Below are positions 51,614 through 61,505 of a stretch of DNA of 64,000 nucleotides, one piece after another. A model generated the notes under the pieces. The model saw nothing but the letters and a program-made list of their open reading frames with translations, ran no database searches and was not told the DNA's origin. How positions within the stretch are numbered: position 1 is the stretch's first letter; each line of letters begins with the position of its first letter. Position numbers and translations under genes: made by a program. The stretch lies in NCBI RefSeq assembly GCF_002968835.1, contig NZ_PKQK01000002.1, positions 558,001 through 622,000 on the forward strand, read 5' to 3'. Origin of the DNA: Paenibacillus sp. PCH8 (lineage in GTDB: Bacteria; Bacillota; Bacilli; Paenibacillales; Paenibacillaceae).

Positions 51614-52015
51614 ATGTTATATACGAAGAATATATCGACTTCCAAACGAGACGAGATCCAAGATATTACGTGGGAAGTAAAACAGGTTGTCCAGAGTAGT
51701 GGAGTACAGAATGGGACGGTGCTCATCTACTGTCCGCATACTACGGCGGGTATTGCCATCAACGAAAATGCAGACCCGGATGTAAAACACGATGTATTGC
51801 TACGTCTGGATGAAGTGTATCCTTGGGAGCATCCCGAGTATCGACATGCTGAAGGCAATACAGCCTCTCATCTCAAATCGATCACAACCGGGCCATCACA
51901 GACGGTGATCATTCATGAAGGTAAGCTATTGCTCGGCCGGTGGCAAGGCATTTACTTTTGCGAATTCGATGGACCACGTGAACGGAAGTACTTTCTCAAA
52001 ATCATGGAAGGCTAG
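51614..52015 (+). CDS. yjbQ: YjbQ/UPF0047-family protein
   Basis: A 133-residue protein of the YjbQ (UPF0047, SecB-independent) family, small cytoplasmic trimers with weak thiamine-phosphate-synthase-like activity reported for E. coli YjbQ. Conserved blocks are GTVLIYCPHTTAGIAINENADPDVKHDV (with the His-Thr-Thr site), HAEGNTASHLKSITTGPSQTVII, and LGRWQGIYFCEFDGPRERKY near the end. The start is ATG 51614, with AAGGAGTGG upstream. It stands alone and ends at a strong hairpin. Confidence 0.93.
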   Translation: MLYTKNISTSKRDEIQDITWEVKQVVQSSGVQNGTVLIYCPHTTAGIAINENADPDVKHDVLLRLDEVYPWEHPEYRHAEGNTASHLKSITTGPSQTVIIHEGKLLLGRWQGIYFCEFDGPRERKYFLKIMEG

Positions 52016-52028
52016 CGTCAAACACAAA

Positions 52029-52066
52029 CAGGCGGTCCACCCTATTTCGGGTACGGAGCCGCCTGG
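52029..52066. terminator. Terminator after yjbQ
   Basis: CAGGCGGTCC..CCC pairs with GGG..GGAGCCGCCTG around TATTTC, followed by GCTTGATTTT. It lies 15 bases past the stop codon. Confidence 0.82.
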
Positions 52067-52168
52067 CTTGATTTTCTGCGCATAATGACTTTCGTGAGAC
52101 AACGTAATACAGAATTAAAGTTATGACAAATCACCGCCCTGAAGTGTAGGGGTGCGACAATAGCGCCA

Positions 52169-52771
52169 TTATTGGACGCCAGGCTGCTGACCCAGATTGC
52201 GGCACAGCACTTTGACATGAGACAGCGCAGACGATTCAATCTCCACAAACGTTAAACGGTCCTGAATGTAATAAGAAATGAATCCGTGCATAGCCAAAAA
52301 TAGCGTACGCGGTACCCTTTGAATATCCTCATCCGTACAGTTCTCTTCTTTCATATACTGCCTTAGGATAGATGCAAACAATTCGAAGCAACGTCCCTGT
52401 TCGGTACGACAATATGACAACAGTTCCTCGTCCCTGATCATGAACATAATTTCGTATTGATATGGATTCTCCAGACCAAAACGAATAAACTCCATCATGA
52501 TGTGCTCTACCTTGCTCACATCATCACGAACCGGCCTGACCATAGCTTGCATCAGCAAATGCCCCAGATGATTGAAATCTTCAACCACAATGGCATAGAA
52601 CAGCTCTGCCTTTTCCTTAAAGTGATAATACAGCGACCCATGACTATAGCCCAGATGCTGGCCGATGCTTCGCATCGAAATGGCGCGGTATCCTTTGGTA
52701 ATAAAAAGGTGTCTCGCTGCCTCCAGTATCCGCTCCCTCGATAACTCCTGTTCGACTGCTCTTCTAGCCAT
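52169..52771 (-). CDS. TetR/AcrR-family transcriptional regulator
   Basis: A 200-residue TetR-family repressor. The N-terminal helix-turn-helix (residues about 12-60) reads RERILEAARHLFITKGYRAISMRSIGQHLGYSHGSLYYHFKEKAELFYAIV, a full family signature. The C-terminal ligand-binding domain is helical (FIRFGLENPYQYEIMFMIRDEE). Its start is only 5 bases after the yigZ stop, so the two are probably co-transcribed. No operator palindrome or efflux gene is obvious alongside, so ligand and targets are unknown. Confidence 0.92.
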   Translation of the reverse strand: MARRAVEQELSRERILEAARHLFITKGYRAISMRSIGQHLGYSHGSLYYHFKEKAELFYAIVVEDFNHLGHLLMQAMVRPVRDDVSKVEHIMMEFIRFGLENPYQYEIMFMIRDEELLSYCRTEQGRCFELFASILRQYMKEENCTDEDIQRVPRTLFLAMHGFISYYIQDRLTFVEIESSALSHVKVLCRNLGQQPGVQ

Positions 52772-52776
52772 ATATT

Positions 52777-53409
52777 TTATTCCCCTTCAATAAAATAAAG
52801 CCGCTGTCCCTCCGTGATCCGGGATTGTCCTTGCGTCAAATCCGTGATCCAGGCTATAAATGCCTCGGTATCACTATGCGGCGGAAGACAAGTCAACGTA
52901 ACCTTATCGGTGAATCCAGTTTCACCTGTACGGACTTCCCGGCTCCTTAACTCATTTTCCACTTTGCCCAGCCACGTATAATCCAGTTCAACAAAAACTT
53001 CACGATGCAGTACGTTCGTGATGGCTTCTCCCGCTTCAATGGCTGCCACAGCTCCATCCGTATAAGCGCGAATTAACCCACCCGCTCCAAGCATAATTCC
53101 CCCGAAGTATCGCGTAACTACAATCGCCACATTTTTCAATTTCTGATTTTTGATCACTTCAAGAATGGGTTTCCCTGCTGTACCGCTTGGTTCCCCGTCA
53201 TCGGATTGCTTCTGGATCTCATCCCGCTCCCCAATCATATACGCAGAGCAGTTATGAGTCGCATTCCAATGTTTTTTCTTGATATCATCGATAAAGGCAA
53301 CTGCCTCTGCCTCTGTGGTAACCGGCATAATATGACCGATAAATCGCGACTTCTTGATTACAATTTCCAGATTGCCCGGTCCTCGAACCGTGCGATAACG
53401 TTCAATCAT
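52777..53409 (-). CDS. yigZ: YigZ/IMPACT-family protein
   Basis: A 210-residue protein of the YigZ/YvyE/IMPACT family. The N-terminal IMPACT domain has EIVIKKSRFIGHI, FIDDIKKKHWNATHNCSAYMIG, SDDGEPSGTAGKPILEVI and VAIVVTRYFGGIMLGAGGLIRAY; the DUF1949 domain follows from about residue 135. The family is linked to translation stress and RNA-related roles, but biochemical function is unclear. The start is chosen at ATG 53407-53409 (family-like N-terminus MIERYRTV, GGAAAG 10 bases upstream); ATGs at 53427 and 53436 are alternatives. The downstream TetR gene is five bases away. Confidence 0.88.
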   Translation of the reverse strand: MIERYRTVRGPGNLEIVIKKSRFIGHIMPVTTEAEAVAFIDDIKKKHWNATHNCSAYMIGERDEIQKQSDDGEPSGTAGKPILEVIKNQKLKNVAIVVTRYFGGIMLGAGGLIRAYTDGAVAAIEAGEAITNVLHREVFVELDYTWLGKVENELRSREVRTGETGFTDKVTLTCLPPHSDTEAFIAWITDLTQGQSRITEGQRLYFIEGE

Positions 53410-53538
53410 CCCAATCCAACTTTCCATTTCTTCCATTTTACAAGAAAGCAGTTCCCCACGCGAACGTGGATGAACTGCTCTGGTTATTAACATCTGGGAA
53501 TTACATATCTTATCTAACTATATGAACAAACCAATGAA

Positions 53539-54894
53539 TTATTCAGAAAGTCTCGCTTCGAGCGCCGCTTTCTCTTCTTCAAAGCCTGGTTTGCCCAGCA
53601 ATGCAAACATATTTTTCTTGTAAGCTTCCACGCCTGGTTGGTCAAATGGATTGACACCCAGCAGGTAGCCACTAATGCCGCATGCTTTTTCAAAGAAGTA
53701 TACCAGATATCCGAAAGAATATGGAGACATATCTGGAATGTTCACAATCAGGTTTGGTACTTGACCATCCGTATGTGCAAGCAGTGTTCCCTGGAATGCT
53801 TTTTTGTTAACAAAGTCCATTGTTTTGCCTTCAAGGAAGTTCAATCCATCCAGATCATCCGGGTCGGATTTGATCGAGATATGTTCCGAAACTTCATTAA
53901 CCTGAATGACAGTTTCGAAGATGTTACGGCTACCTTCCTGGATGAACTGACCCATGGAGTGCAAGTCAGTGGAGAAGTCAACGGAAGCAGGGTAGATCCC
54001 TTTGTAGTCTTTGCCTTCACTCTCTCCGAATAACTGTTTCCACCACTCGGATACGAAGTGCAGGGAAGGCTCATAGTTTACGAGAATTTCAGTACCTTTA
54101 CCTTTGCGATACAAAGCGTTACGAACAGCCGCATATTGGTAAGCTTCATTCTCGGCTACATTCGGATTGCTGTATTCTTTGGATGCGTCAGCTGCACCTT
54201 GCATCATTTCTTCAATGCTGATCCCAGCAGCTGCGATTGGCAACAAACCTACTGCGGTCAGAACGGAATAACGTCCACCTACATCATCCGGGATGATGAA
54301 AGATTCGTATCCTTCTGCATTCGCCAGTTCTTTCAGTGCACCACGCTCTTTGTCTGTTGTAGCATAGATACGCTTGCGGGCTTCTTCCTTACCGTATTTC
54401 TCCTCCAATGCTGCACGGAAGATACGGAATGCAATTGCCGGCTCTGTCGTTGTACCCGATTTGGAGATGACGTTAACGGAGAAATCTTTGCCTTCAACCA
54501 GATCCAGCAAATGAGTAACATACGTAGAACTGATATTGTTACCTGCAAAGTAGATCTCAGGTGTTTTACGTTTGTCTTTTGGCAGATTGTTATAGAAAGA
54601 GTGTGTTAACATCTCAATTGCTGCACGTGCACCCAGGTATGATCCACCGATACCGATTACGATCAGTACTTCGGAGTCACTTTGGATTTTGGCAGCCGCT
54701 TTCTGAATGCGAGCGAACTCTTCCTTGTCATAAGCCGTTGGCAGGTCAATCCAGCCCAGATAGTCGGAGCCTGTTCCTGTACCGTTATGAAGCTGCTCGT
54801 GAGCCAATCGAATCGGTTCAGCGAAATAGTCCACTTCGTGCTGATTTACAAATTGCAGTGCAGTGCTATAGTCAAATGTCACTTTTTTTGCCAT
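53539..54894 (-). CDS. pgi: Glucose-6-phosphate isomerase
   Basis: A 451-residue enzyme interconverting glucose 6-phosphate and fructose 6-phosphate in glycolysis. Landmarks are [18 protein letters not shown] (residues about 78-95), [19 protein letters not shown], the PGI signature [22 protein letters not shown] (about 206-227) and [14 protein letters not shown], with the C-terminal [22 protein letters not shown] holding the catalytic lysine. The length is typical of the Bacillales enzyme. AGGAGG precedes the start. Confidence 0.97.
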   Translation of the reverse strand: MAKKVTFDYSTALQFVNQHEVDYFAEPIRLAHEQLHNGTGTGSDYLGWIDLPTAYDKEEFARIQKAAAKIQSDSEVLIVIGIGGSYLGARAAIEMLTHSFYNNLPKDKRKTPEIYFAGNNISSTYVTHLLDLVEGKDFSVNVISKSGTTTEPAIAFRIFRAALEEKYGKEEARKRIYATTDKERGALKELANAEGYESFIIPDDVGGRYSVLTAVGLLPIAAAGISIEEMMQGAADASKEYSNPNVAENEAYQYAAVRNALYRKGKGTEILVNYEPSLHFVSEWWKQLFGESEGKDYKGIYPASVDFSTDLHSMGQFIQEGSRNIFETVIQVNEVSEHISIKSDPDDLDGLNFLEGKTMDFVNKKAFQGTLLAHTDGQVPNLIVNIPDMSPYSFGYLVYFFEKACGISGYLLGVNPFDQPGVEAYKKNMFALLGKPGFEEEKAALEARLSE

Positions 54895-55035
54895 GATCTC
54901 AAAAACCTCCTGATTTCGGTTATGTTATTTCCGTTTTATTTCCGTTTTCCATACTAAACAACTTAGCATAAGGATACTTCAAATCCACGGGGCTGACAAG
55001 CTTGCGGCTCGAATTTTGTCGTTAGAATTCAAGAA

Positions 55036-55083
55036 GCAAAAAGGGTAAACCGAATCCGCGGGGTGCGGTTCTGCTTACCCTTC
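55036..55083 (-). terminator. Terminator after ppnP
   Basis: AAGGGTAA and ACCG/CCGC arms pair with GCGGT and TTACCCTT. On the minus strand the hairpin is followed by TTTTTGC. It lies immediately after the ppnP stop. Confidence 0.8.
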
Positions 55084-55088
55084 TTGTG

Positions 55089-55406
55089 TTATTCCGCCGG
55101 GTACGAGCAGACGTAGTCGGTAACGCTGCGTATCTCCAGTTTAAATTTGGACTCGGCAGGCACGTGGAACGTAGCTTGACCTTGAATCTCTTGCCACTCT
55201 TCTTCTCCGGGAAGCAACACTTTCAGATCTCCGGACAGAATCTCCATGATTTCACGGGAATCCGTACCGAACTCATAGCTGCCTGGAAGCATGATGCCCA
55301 GAGTCACTTTGCTGCCATCCCCCAAAATAACCGTTCTACTGGTTACCTGACCTTCATAATAAATGTTGGCCTCTTTCACTACACTGACTTGATCGAATTG
55401 TGACAT
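55089..55406 (-). CDS. ppnP: Pyrimidine/purine nucleoside phosphorylase
   Basis: A 105-residue cupin of the PpnP (DUF1255, YaiE) family, which splits nucleosides such as uridine, adenosine and guanosine with phosphate. The small beta-barrel signature is visible: VTSRTVILGDGSKVTLGIMLPGSYEFGTDSREIMEIL (residues about 21-57), LLPGEEEWQEIQGQATFHVPAESKFKLEI and the ending VTDYVCSY. The length and pattern match the family closely. GGGGAGCG precedes the start. It is a single gene between the pgi and tkt genes. Confidence 0.92.
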   Translation of the reverse strand: MSQFDQVSVVKEANIYYEGQVTSRTVILGDGSKVTLGIMLPGSYEFGTDSREIMEILSGDLKVLLPGEEEWQEIQGQATFHVPAESKFKLEIRSVTDYVCSYPAE

Positions 55407-55614
55407 TGCGTACCCGCTCCCCTGAAGTTAATACAAACAAAAGGCAAAACAGATCAGGGTGGTGACCACCCCTGCTCTGCGGAAATAACTTACTGCCATG
55501 GTTGAAACATACTTCGTAAGCCCCCCGCTTATTTCGGCTGAATCCCATATTCGACGCTGATGATGCCGGGAGGCATCCTTCGTAATCAAAAGCAGACTTT
55601 TTGAACAACCTCTA

Positions 55615-57657
55615 TTACAGCAATGCTTTTACGCGGCTAACCACGTTGTCCACTGTAAAGCCATACTCTTGGATAACACGGTCGCCAGGCGCGGAAGCAC
55701 CGAATGTGCTAATTCCGAGAATGTCGCCTTGATCGCCAACATATTTCTCCCAGCCCATTGGATAAGCCATTTCAATGGCAAGACGAGCTTTAACGTCCGG
55801 AAGAAGAACGGACTCTTTGTAAGCTTTGTCTTGTTTCTCGAACAGATCCCAGCTTGGCATGCTGATTACACGAACTTGGATACCTTGTTCAGCCAGTGCA
55901 GCCTGAGCTTTAACAGCCAGTTGTACTTCGGAACCCGTAGCGATGATTTGTGCTACTGCTTTGCCGTCTTTTGCATCAGAAACAACATAAGCACCACGTT
56001 TCACGTTCTCACGTGAACCTTCAACCGTACCTTCCAGAATCGGCAGGTTTTGACGAGTGAGTACGAGTGCAACCGGGTTGCTCTTGTTCTCAAGTGTGTA
56101 AGCCCAAGCAGCCGAAGTTTCATTACCATCAGCCGGACGAATAACCGTCAGGTTAGGAATGATACGCAGGGATGCCAGTTGCTCGATTGGTTCGTGCGTA
56201 GGACCATCTTCACCAACAGCGATACTGTCATGAGTCAGGACATACGTTACAGGCAATCCCATCAGGGCAGCCAGACGAACAGCCGGACGCAGGTAGTCGG
56301 TGAATACGAAGAACGTACCTCCGAATACTTTCACACCACTGTGCAGTGCCATACCGTTCATTGCTCCAGCCATAGCGAATTCACGGATACCGAAGTAGAT
56401 GTTACGGCCGGAGTAATCTTCAGGTGTGAAGTTCTCCAAGTTGTTCAAGTGAGTCATTGTGGAACTTTCCAAGTCAGCAGATCCACCTGTCAGTTGTGGC
56501 ACGTTGTGCGCCAGACCGTTCAGAGCGTTACCGGATGCTACACGAGTGGAAAGAGCTTTGTCTGTTGCTGCATATTTAGGAAGATCACGGTCCCATCCTT
56601 CTGGAAGGTCGCCGTTAATCGCTGTTTCGAATTGAGCTGCCAGCTCAGGGAATGCCTTTTTGTACTCGGCGAATTTCTCGTCCCAAGCTTTGTTAGCAGA
56701 GATACCACGATCTTTCACTTGTGCAAAGTGATCGCGAACTTCAGCTGGTACGTGGAAGTTTTCTTCGTAAACCCATTTGTAATACTCTTTAGTCAATTTG
56801 GCTTCGTCTGCACCCAGTGGTGATCCGTGAGTACCGCCGTGGCCGCCTTTACCTTGTTTGTTCGGGCTACCATAACCAATAACGGTTTTAACTTCAATCA
56901 GTGTAGGACGCAGGCTATCTGCTTGACCTTCCTGAATTGCTTTTTCGATTGCAGGCAGATCGTTACCATCTTCAACACGCAGCACTTGCCAGCCATAAGC
57001 TTCGAAACGCTTCGCGATGCTTTCGGAAGAAGACAGATCCAATTTACCATCAAGTGTGATGTCATTGGAATCGAACAACATGATCAGTTTGCCCAAGTGC
57101 AAACGTCCAGCCAGGGAAGCTGATTCATGGGATACGCCTTCCATCAAGTCACCATCACCACAGATTGCGTAAGTGTAGTGGTCAACCACGTTGAATTTGT
57201 CTTTATTGTACGTTGCGCCCAGTTGAGCTTCAGCCATCGCCATACCTACTGCCATTGCAATACCTTGACCCAATGGGCCGGTTGTTGCATCAACACCTGC
57301 AGTATGTCCGAATTCCGGGTGACCCGGCGTTTTGCTTCCCCATTGACGGAACTGTTTCAATTCTTCCATAGGAAGATCATATCCGCTCAGGTGTAACAAG
57401 CTGTACAGCAACATGGAGCCATGTCCTGCAGACAGGACAAAACGGTCCCGGTTAACCCAAGTTGGGTGGTCCGGGTTATGAGTCATCGTTTTTGCAAAAA
57501 GTTGGTACCCCATTGGAGCAGAGCCCATCGGCATACCCGGGTGTCCGGAATTTGCCTTCTCAATTGCATCAATCGCCAAAGTACGTACGGTAGTAATCGA
57601 CAGGTTGTCGATCGTAGTGTTCTCGTCTTTTTGAATCGCTTCGTTCTTGTCAGTCAT
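55615..57657 (-). CDS. tkt: Transketolase
   Basis: A 680-residue thiamine-diphosphate enzyme of the pentose phosphate pathway, moving two-carbon units between sugar phosphates. Motifs are [16 protein letters not shown] (residues about 36-51), [24 protein letters not shown], the TPP site [21 protein letters not shown] (about 159-179), the second-half [29 protein letters not shown] and [23 protein letters not shown]. The C-terminal domain ends [18 protein letters not shown] lies 7 bases before ATG. The upstream region holds a small inverted-repeat cluster that may be regulatory. Confidence 0.97.
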   Translation of the reverse strand: MTDKNEAIQKDENTTIDNLSITTVRTLAIDAIEKANSGHPGMPMGSAPMGYQLFAKTMTHNPDHPTWVNRDRFVLSAGHGSMLLYSLLHLSGYDLPMEELKQFRQWGSKTPGHPEFGHTAGVDATTGPLGQGIAMAVGMAMAEAQLGATYNKDKFNVVDHYTYAICGDGDLMEGVSHESASLAGRLHLGKLIMLFDSNDITLDGKLDLSSSESIAKRFEAYGWQVLRVEDGNDLPAIEKAIQEGQADSLRPTLIEVKTVIGYGSPNKQGKGGHGGTHGSPLGADEAKLTKEYYKWVYEENFHVPAEVRDHFAQVKDRGISANKAWDEKFAEYKKAFPELAAQFETAINGDLPEGWDRDLPKYAATDKALSTRVASGNALNGLAHNVPQLTGGSADLESSTMTHLNNLENFTPEDYSGRNIYFGIREFAMAGAMNGMALHSGVKVFGGTFFVFTDYLRPAVRLAALMGLPVTYVLTHDSIAVGEDGPTHEPIEQLASLRIIPNLTVIRPADGNETSAAWAYTLENKSNPVALVLTRQNLPILEGTVEGSRENVKRGAYVVSDAKDGKAVAQIIATGSEVQLAVKAQAALAEQGIQVRVISMPSWDLFEKQDKAYKESVLLPDVKARLAIEMAYPMGWEKYVGDQGDILGISTFGASAPGDRVIQEYGFTVDNVVSRVKALL

Positions 57658-58090
57658 GGTTTGTCCTCCTCATGTCTTTAGATAAGTCGGGTGCGCAAGC
57701 GAATCCCTCTCATCAACCAAGCAAACCGAATTTCACAATAAGTGAATCCGCTTGAGTGTTTCATTTTGACTTATTCACTTTTGTATTGTATCACTTGGCG
57801 TGAAGCTTTTCCATAACCTTCTTTTAGAAGTTCATGAAAAATCAGTTGTTTGTGATGAGCATTCGCTTGCCTATGAAACAAAAATCGCACTATATAAGGC
57901 ACTTGAGCACATGGGCATCATTAAAGAGCCTTGCAAATCCATCGCATGAAGTATAACCTTTAACCGGAAAACCATACACTTTTATAGTATCCAGGCTCAT
58001 TCTACATATCATGTCCCGAATATCGATTCGAGAGCCGAGCTGTGGTTTACTTTTCATAATAAACACATCCATTAAGGAGGTCGCGATGCA
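57658..58090. promoter_or_regulatory. Divergent region between tkt and the 58.1 kb gene, with repeated GTGAA-type sites
   Basis: 433 bases without a convincing gene. About 75-120 bases upstream of tkt lie TTCACAATAAGTGAA (57732-57746), a 5-5-5 palindrome, and an AAGTGAAT/ATTCACTT inverted pair (57740-57747 and 57773-57780). These could be an operator for tkt. No riboswitch is visible. Confidence 0.35.
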
Positions 58091-58567
58091 TTGTCAGACC
58101 CTGCTCTTCATCCGTCCAGTTCGCCAAAGTATTCATTACCCTGGATATCCGGCATCATAACCGGTGTTGTCTCCGGTGTTGTTCTCGGGCTTTTCCTCAA
58201 GACGATTCAGGCCTACACTGGTGAAAAAGTATACACCCTGCTTCTGAATATCGATTTTGTACCTGTTCTACCGCCAACACTACCGGAAATTATTGAGTTT
58301 TCTCTGCATCTCGTCGTGTCCATTGTCATCGGAATCTTCTATCTGTGGTGGATTCAACATTTTGGGCGCCCTATTCTCAAGGGAATCATGCTCGGTGCCG
58401 CCTCGTCTCTGCTCTATATCCCACTCTCCCAACTGTCTTCACGTGTGCCGGATCTGTACGATGTGGAAGCCATCTGCTACTGGGTCGTTGGGCATTTGTT
58501 ATTTGGTATGGTGCTTGGGTTGTGTGGAAAATATATAAACACAAAAAAGGCAACTTCCAATTCATAA
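58091..58567 (+). CDS. Small integral membrane protein of unknown function
   Basis: A 158-residue protein with four predicted transmembrane segments (residues about 16-38, 65-87, 92-110 and 125-148). The first, WISGIITGVVSGVVLGLFLKT, is glycine-rich. The overall pattern resembles YagU-like or small Paenibacillus/Bacillus membrane proteins, but I cannot name a function. The start appears to be TTG 58091-58093, 10 bases after AAGGAGG; the nearer ATG at 58086 is in another frame. The last codons form part of the terminator hairpin. Confidence 0.75.
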   Translation: MSDPALHPSSSPKYSLPWISGIITGVVSGVVLGLFLKTIQAYTGEKVYTLLLNIDFVPVLPPTLPEIIEFSLHLVVSIVIGIFYLWWIQHFGRPILKGIMLGAASSLLYIPLSQLSSRVPDLYDVEAICYWVVGHLLFGMVLGLCGKYINTKKATSNS

Positions 58568-58588
58568 TGAACTGGAGTCGCCTTTTTG
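58543..58588 (+). terminator. Terminator overlapping the end of the 58.1 kb gene
   Basis: AAAAAGGC..ACTTCCAATTC pairs with GAACTGGAGTCGCCTTTTT across ATAAT; the stop codon at 58565-58567 lies inside the stem-loop. The convergent purU gene ends about 75 bases beyond. Confidence 0.82.
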
Positions 58589-58663
58589 TTGATCCATTTA
58601 GTGAACTCTTATGAATGATTACCATGGTTCCGAATCAACCTTGCACAGTATTAAAGTGTGAGC

Positions 58664-59557
58664 TTAGAATACGACGGTTTTATTTTCGTGAACGAGAACA
58701 CGGTCTTCAACATGCCATTTCACGGCACGCGCAAGCACAACACGCTCAATGGTACGTCCGATCCGCTTCAGTTCGCTTACATCATCCCCATGGCTTACAC
58801 GTTGAACGTCCTGTTCAATAATGGGCCCACCATCCAGCTCTTCCGTTACATAGTGCGCTGTCGCGCCAATGATTTTGACACCACGATTGTACGCTTGCGC
58901 ATAAGGTTTACCACCCACAAAGGCTGGCAGGAACGAGTGGTGGATGTTGATGATGCGATTGCGATAGTGCTCAATGAACATTGGAGAGATGATCTGCATG
59001 TAACGGGCCAGAATGATCACATCCACATCGTTACCGATGACGTCCAGCTGACGCTGCTCCGCATCTTTTTTCGTATCTGCTGTGACCGGAATATGATGAT
59101 ATGGAATGCCGAATGATTCTACATAATCCTTCATATCCAGATGGTTGCTGACCACAAGAGCAATATCTGCATCCAGGTCACCTGCCTGCCATTGCCAGAG
59201 CAATTCAACCAGACAATGATCTTCTTTGGAGACAAAGATAGCCAGTTTCTTCTTGCGGCTGACCGCAGAAAGCGTCCATTCCATTTGGAAACGGCTTGCA
59301 ACTTCGGCAAAATCAGTTTCCAGCTTGGGAAGATTGGTCAACAACTGCGGAAGATCGAACTCAATCCGCATAAAGAACATGCCGCCAGCAGGGTCCATCG
59401 TGTACTGGTCTGACTGAACAATGTTAGCACCATGCTGGTGCAGGAAGTGAGATACAGCAGCAACAATTCCTGGACCATCCGGACAGGAAATGAGCATACG
59501 CGCCCGGTCAGCGCGGTTTTTAGAATCAGGTCGTACTTTTTTAGCATGGATCTCCAT
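58664..59557 (-). CDS. purU: Formyltetrahydrofolate deformylase
   Basis: A 297-residue enzyme hydrolysing 10-formyl-tetrahydrofolate to formate and tetrahydrofolate. The N-terminal ACT domain (about 18-95) begins RARMLISCPDGPGIVAAVSHFLHQHGANIVQSDQ. The C-terminal formyltransferase-like domain carries LARYMQIISPMFIEHYRNRIINIHHSFLPAFVGGKPYAQAYNRGVKIIGATAHYVTEELDGGPIIEQD, with catalytic Asn/His/Asp positions conserved. AGGAGG lies about 12 bases before the ATG. It ends in front of the terminator of the opposite gene and is probably transcribed after nfo. Confidence 0.95.
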   Translation of the reverse strand: MEIHAKKVRPDSKNRADRARMLISCPDGPGIVAAVSHFLHQHGANIVQSDQYTMDPAGGMFFMRIEFDLPQLLTNLPKLETDFAEVASRFQMEWTLSAVSRKKKLAIFVSKEDHCLVELLWQWQAGDLDADIALVVSNHLDMKDYVESFGIPYHHIPVTADTKKDAEQRQLDVIGNDVDVIILARYMQIISPMFIEHYRNRIINIHHSFLPAFVGGKPYAQAYNRGVKIIGATAHYVTEELDGGPIIEQDVQRVSHGDDVSELKRIGRTIERVVLARAVKWHVEDRVLVHENKTVVF

Positions 59558-59600
59558 CGGGTTATTCTTCCTCCTTCAATTGAGCCATGACCTGCGGGGG

Positions 59601-60707
59601 TTAACCCGCAAGCCAGGCAATCAAGCGATGATTCAGTTGTTCTTCATTCAAATGCGGGAACAATGCGGCTTCAGCCACCATGTCATAGAGGCGTTCCAGC
59701 GGTTCGCGTGGATCTGCCTTTTTGGCTTTTGCGTCATTCTTGAGCAATGTCCACACATCCAGAATGTACGAACGGGACTCAATCTCTTTACCTTTGAAAA
59801 AGTGCTGCAACTGTTCTACTTCTGTCAGGAATTCCTGGCCGAAACGACCAGCGACATCCCCACGAAGCAGTGCAATCTCCACCTCATACATTGGACGTTG
59901 TGTCTTGGCTTCTTTGCCAATCCAAGGTGTCTCCAGAATAAACGGACGTCCTCGAAGCTTCTCATGGTTGACGATGCGGTTAATGGCCTCAAACCCAATC
60001 CAGCCAGAACCAATCGGTGTATGACGGTCCTTGTGCGCGCCTACTGGATTCTTACTATCATTAATATGCATGACGGCGATGCGGTCAAGTCCTACCGTAC
60101 GGTCGAATTGTTCCAGTACACCATCAAAGTCATTGACGATATCATAGCCAGCATCATGAATATGACATGTATCCATACATACGGTGAGGCGTTCGTTATA
60201 CGTCACTTTCTCAATAATCTGGGCAAGTTCTTCGAAACTTCGTCCCATTTCCGTACCCTTGCCAGCCATGGTTTCCAGAGCGATATTCACATCCGTCTCT
60301 TTCACGCCTTCCAGCACTTCATTCAACCCCTCTGCGATCCGTCCGATCCCATAGTGGGCATCCTTGTCTGTAAAAGCACCGGGGTGCAATACGATGTTTT
60401 TGACACCAATAGCATGTGTACGTCGAATCTCTTCCTGAAGAAAATCTACAGCTAGTCTGTAGGTATTTTCTTTGTAGGAGCCCAGATTAACAATATATGG
60501 TGCATGGACAACGATATCTTCCATTCCACCCTCTTGCATGGCCAACCTGCCTTCCTCAAGATACATGGATTCAATTGGCTTGCGACGCGTATTCTGTGGT
60601 GCACCCGTATATATCATAAACGAACTGGAACCGTACGAGGACGCTTCCTTCGTTGCACTCAATAATCCCTTGTCCGAGAAGGACACGTGGGAGCCGATTT
60701 TCAGCAT
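59601..60707 (-). CDS. nfo: Endonuclease IV (AP endonuclease) with C-terminal extension
   Basis: A 368-residue TIM-barrel, three-metal AP endonuclease for base-excision repair. It has the family motifs [85 protein letters not shown] and FILETPW. The usual enzyme is about 280-300 residues; here about 80 residues follow ([20 protein letters not shown] and [21 protein letters not shown]), a charged, helical tail of unknown role. AAGGGGGA precedes the ATG. The purU gene starts about 43 bases after its stop. Confidence 0.95.
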   Translation of the reverse strand: MLKIGSHVSFSDKGLLSATKEASSYGSSSFMIYTGAPQNTRRKPIESMYLEEGRLAMQEGGMEDIVVHAPYIVNLGSYKENTYRLAVDFLQEEIRRTHAIGVKNIVLHPGAFTDKDAHYGIGRIAEGLNEVLEGVKETDVNIALETMAGKGTEMGRSFEELAQIIEKVTYNERLTVCMDTCHIHDAGYDIVNDFDGVLEQFDRTVGLDRIAVMHINDSKNPVGAHKDRHTPIGSGWIGFEAINRIVNHEKLRGRPFILETPWIGKEAKTQRPMYEVEIALLRGDVAGRFGQEFLTEVEQLQHFFKGKEIESRSYILDVWTLLKNDAKAKKADPREPLERLYDMVAEAALFPHLNEEQLNHRLIAWLAG

Positions 60708-60877
60708 TATTAATCCCCCTTAATCTGAATTATTCCTTATTCTAACGCGATTATCGAAATAAATCTAGAAATGCGCTATAATTCGGGATAGAGGCTATTT
60801 TTGACAGCAAATATGTGGAACATGGGTAGGCGGAATCCGTCTTTCCGTGAAAATCAATGAACCGAGGTGACTCCGCA

Positions 60878-61345
60878 ATGATTTTCGACTCCTACGCGAT
60901 GATACTAACCAGCAGTTCCCCCAGCAATTGGTTTATGAATACGATCGCATTTTGGACTTTTCTATTGCTTGGCAGCATGTGTATCGGTGGATTCTTTATG
61001 ATGCGCAAGTTTTTGAAAGTGCTACCCAAAGCAGATGGAAAATCCAAACTCGATTGGCAGAATTATTGGGTCGAAGCCAGCCGCCACTTATGGACAGATG
61101 AAGCCAAAACTTTTTTGGATCAACTTGTGGAGCCTGTACCCGGGCCGTTTCGCGACATCGCCAAACATTCGATCTCTGCCGAGATTGGTAGAATTGCAGT
61201 CGAAGACAAAGCAAAGGAAGTATCTAGAGATCATTGCATTAAAGGATACATTATAGCCACACCTAAGCGGGATAATAAGTTTTTAATGAAATTTTTGGAG
61301 AAAAACAAAATCGACTATTCCCCTTACCAACACCTGATTAAATAA
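60878..61345 (+). CDS. DUF2621 (YneK-like) membrane protein
   Basis: A 155-residue protein of the DUF2621/YneK family. One transmembrane helix lies near the N-terminus (residues about 22-44, FWTFLLLGSMCIGGFFMM), followed by a cytoplasmic or external domain with KADGKSKLDWQNYWVEASRHLWTDEAKTFLDQLVEPVPGPFRDIAKHSISAEIGRIAVE, a conserved family block, and ending DYSPYQHLIK. The function is unknown. The start is ATG 60878, 9 bases after GAGGTG; the upstream ATG at 60857 precedes that site. Confidence 0.88.
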   Translation: MIFDSYAMILTSSSPSNWFMNTIAFWTFLLLGSMCIGGFFMMRKFLKVLPKADGKSKLDWQNYWVEASRHLWTDEAKTFLDQLVEPVPGPFRDIAKHSISAEIGRIAVEDKAKEVSRDHCIKGYIIATPKRDNKFLMKFLEKNKIDYSPYQHLIK

Positions 61346-61505
61346 AATTATAATAATGAGTTAAGCCGGACACCCATTTGGTTAAGTAGATACAGATATG
61401 CTCCGTCAGGTAAGTCAACCCAACATGCATTGCTTACCTTCCGGGGCTGTTTGTCGATTCGTGAATATATGTCAGCGTAGTGAAAATACAGAGAGGATGT
61501 TCAAT

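Noticed and set aside
55669..57681. Several long plus-strand open frames over the transketolase gene
   Set aside because: They are antisense to tkt, lack ribosome binding sites and have Cys/Ser/Phe-rich composition typical of shadows of a conserved gene.
57890..58072. Sixty-codon minus-strand open frame in the tkt upstream region
   Set aside because: No ribosome binding site precedes it and it shows no family pattern.
59490..60455. A 321-codon plus-strand open frame over purU and nfo
   Set aside because: It lies opposite two clear conserved genes and shows no recognisable motif or initiation signal.
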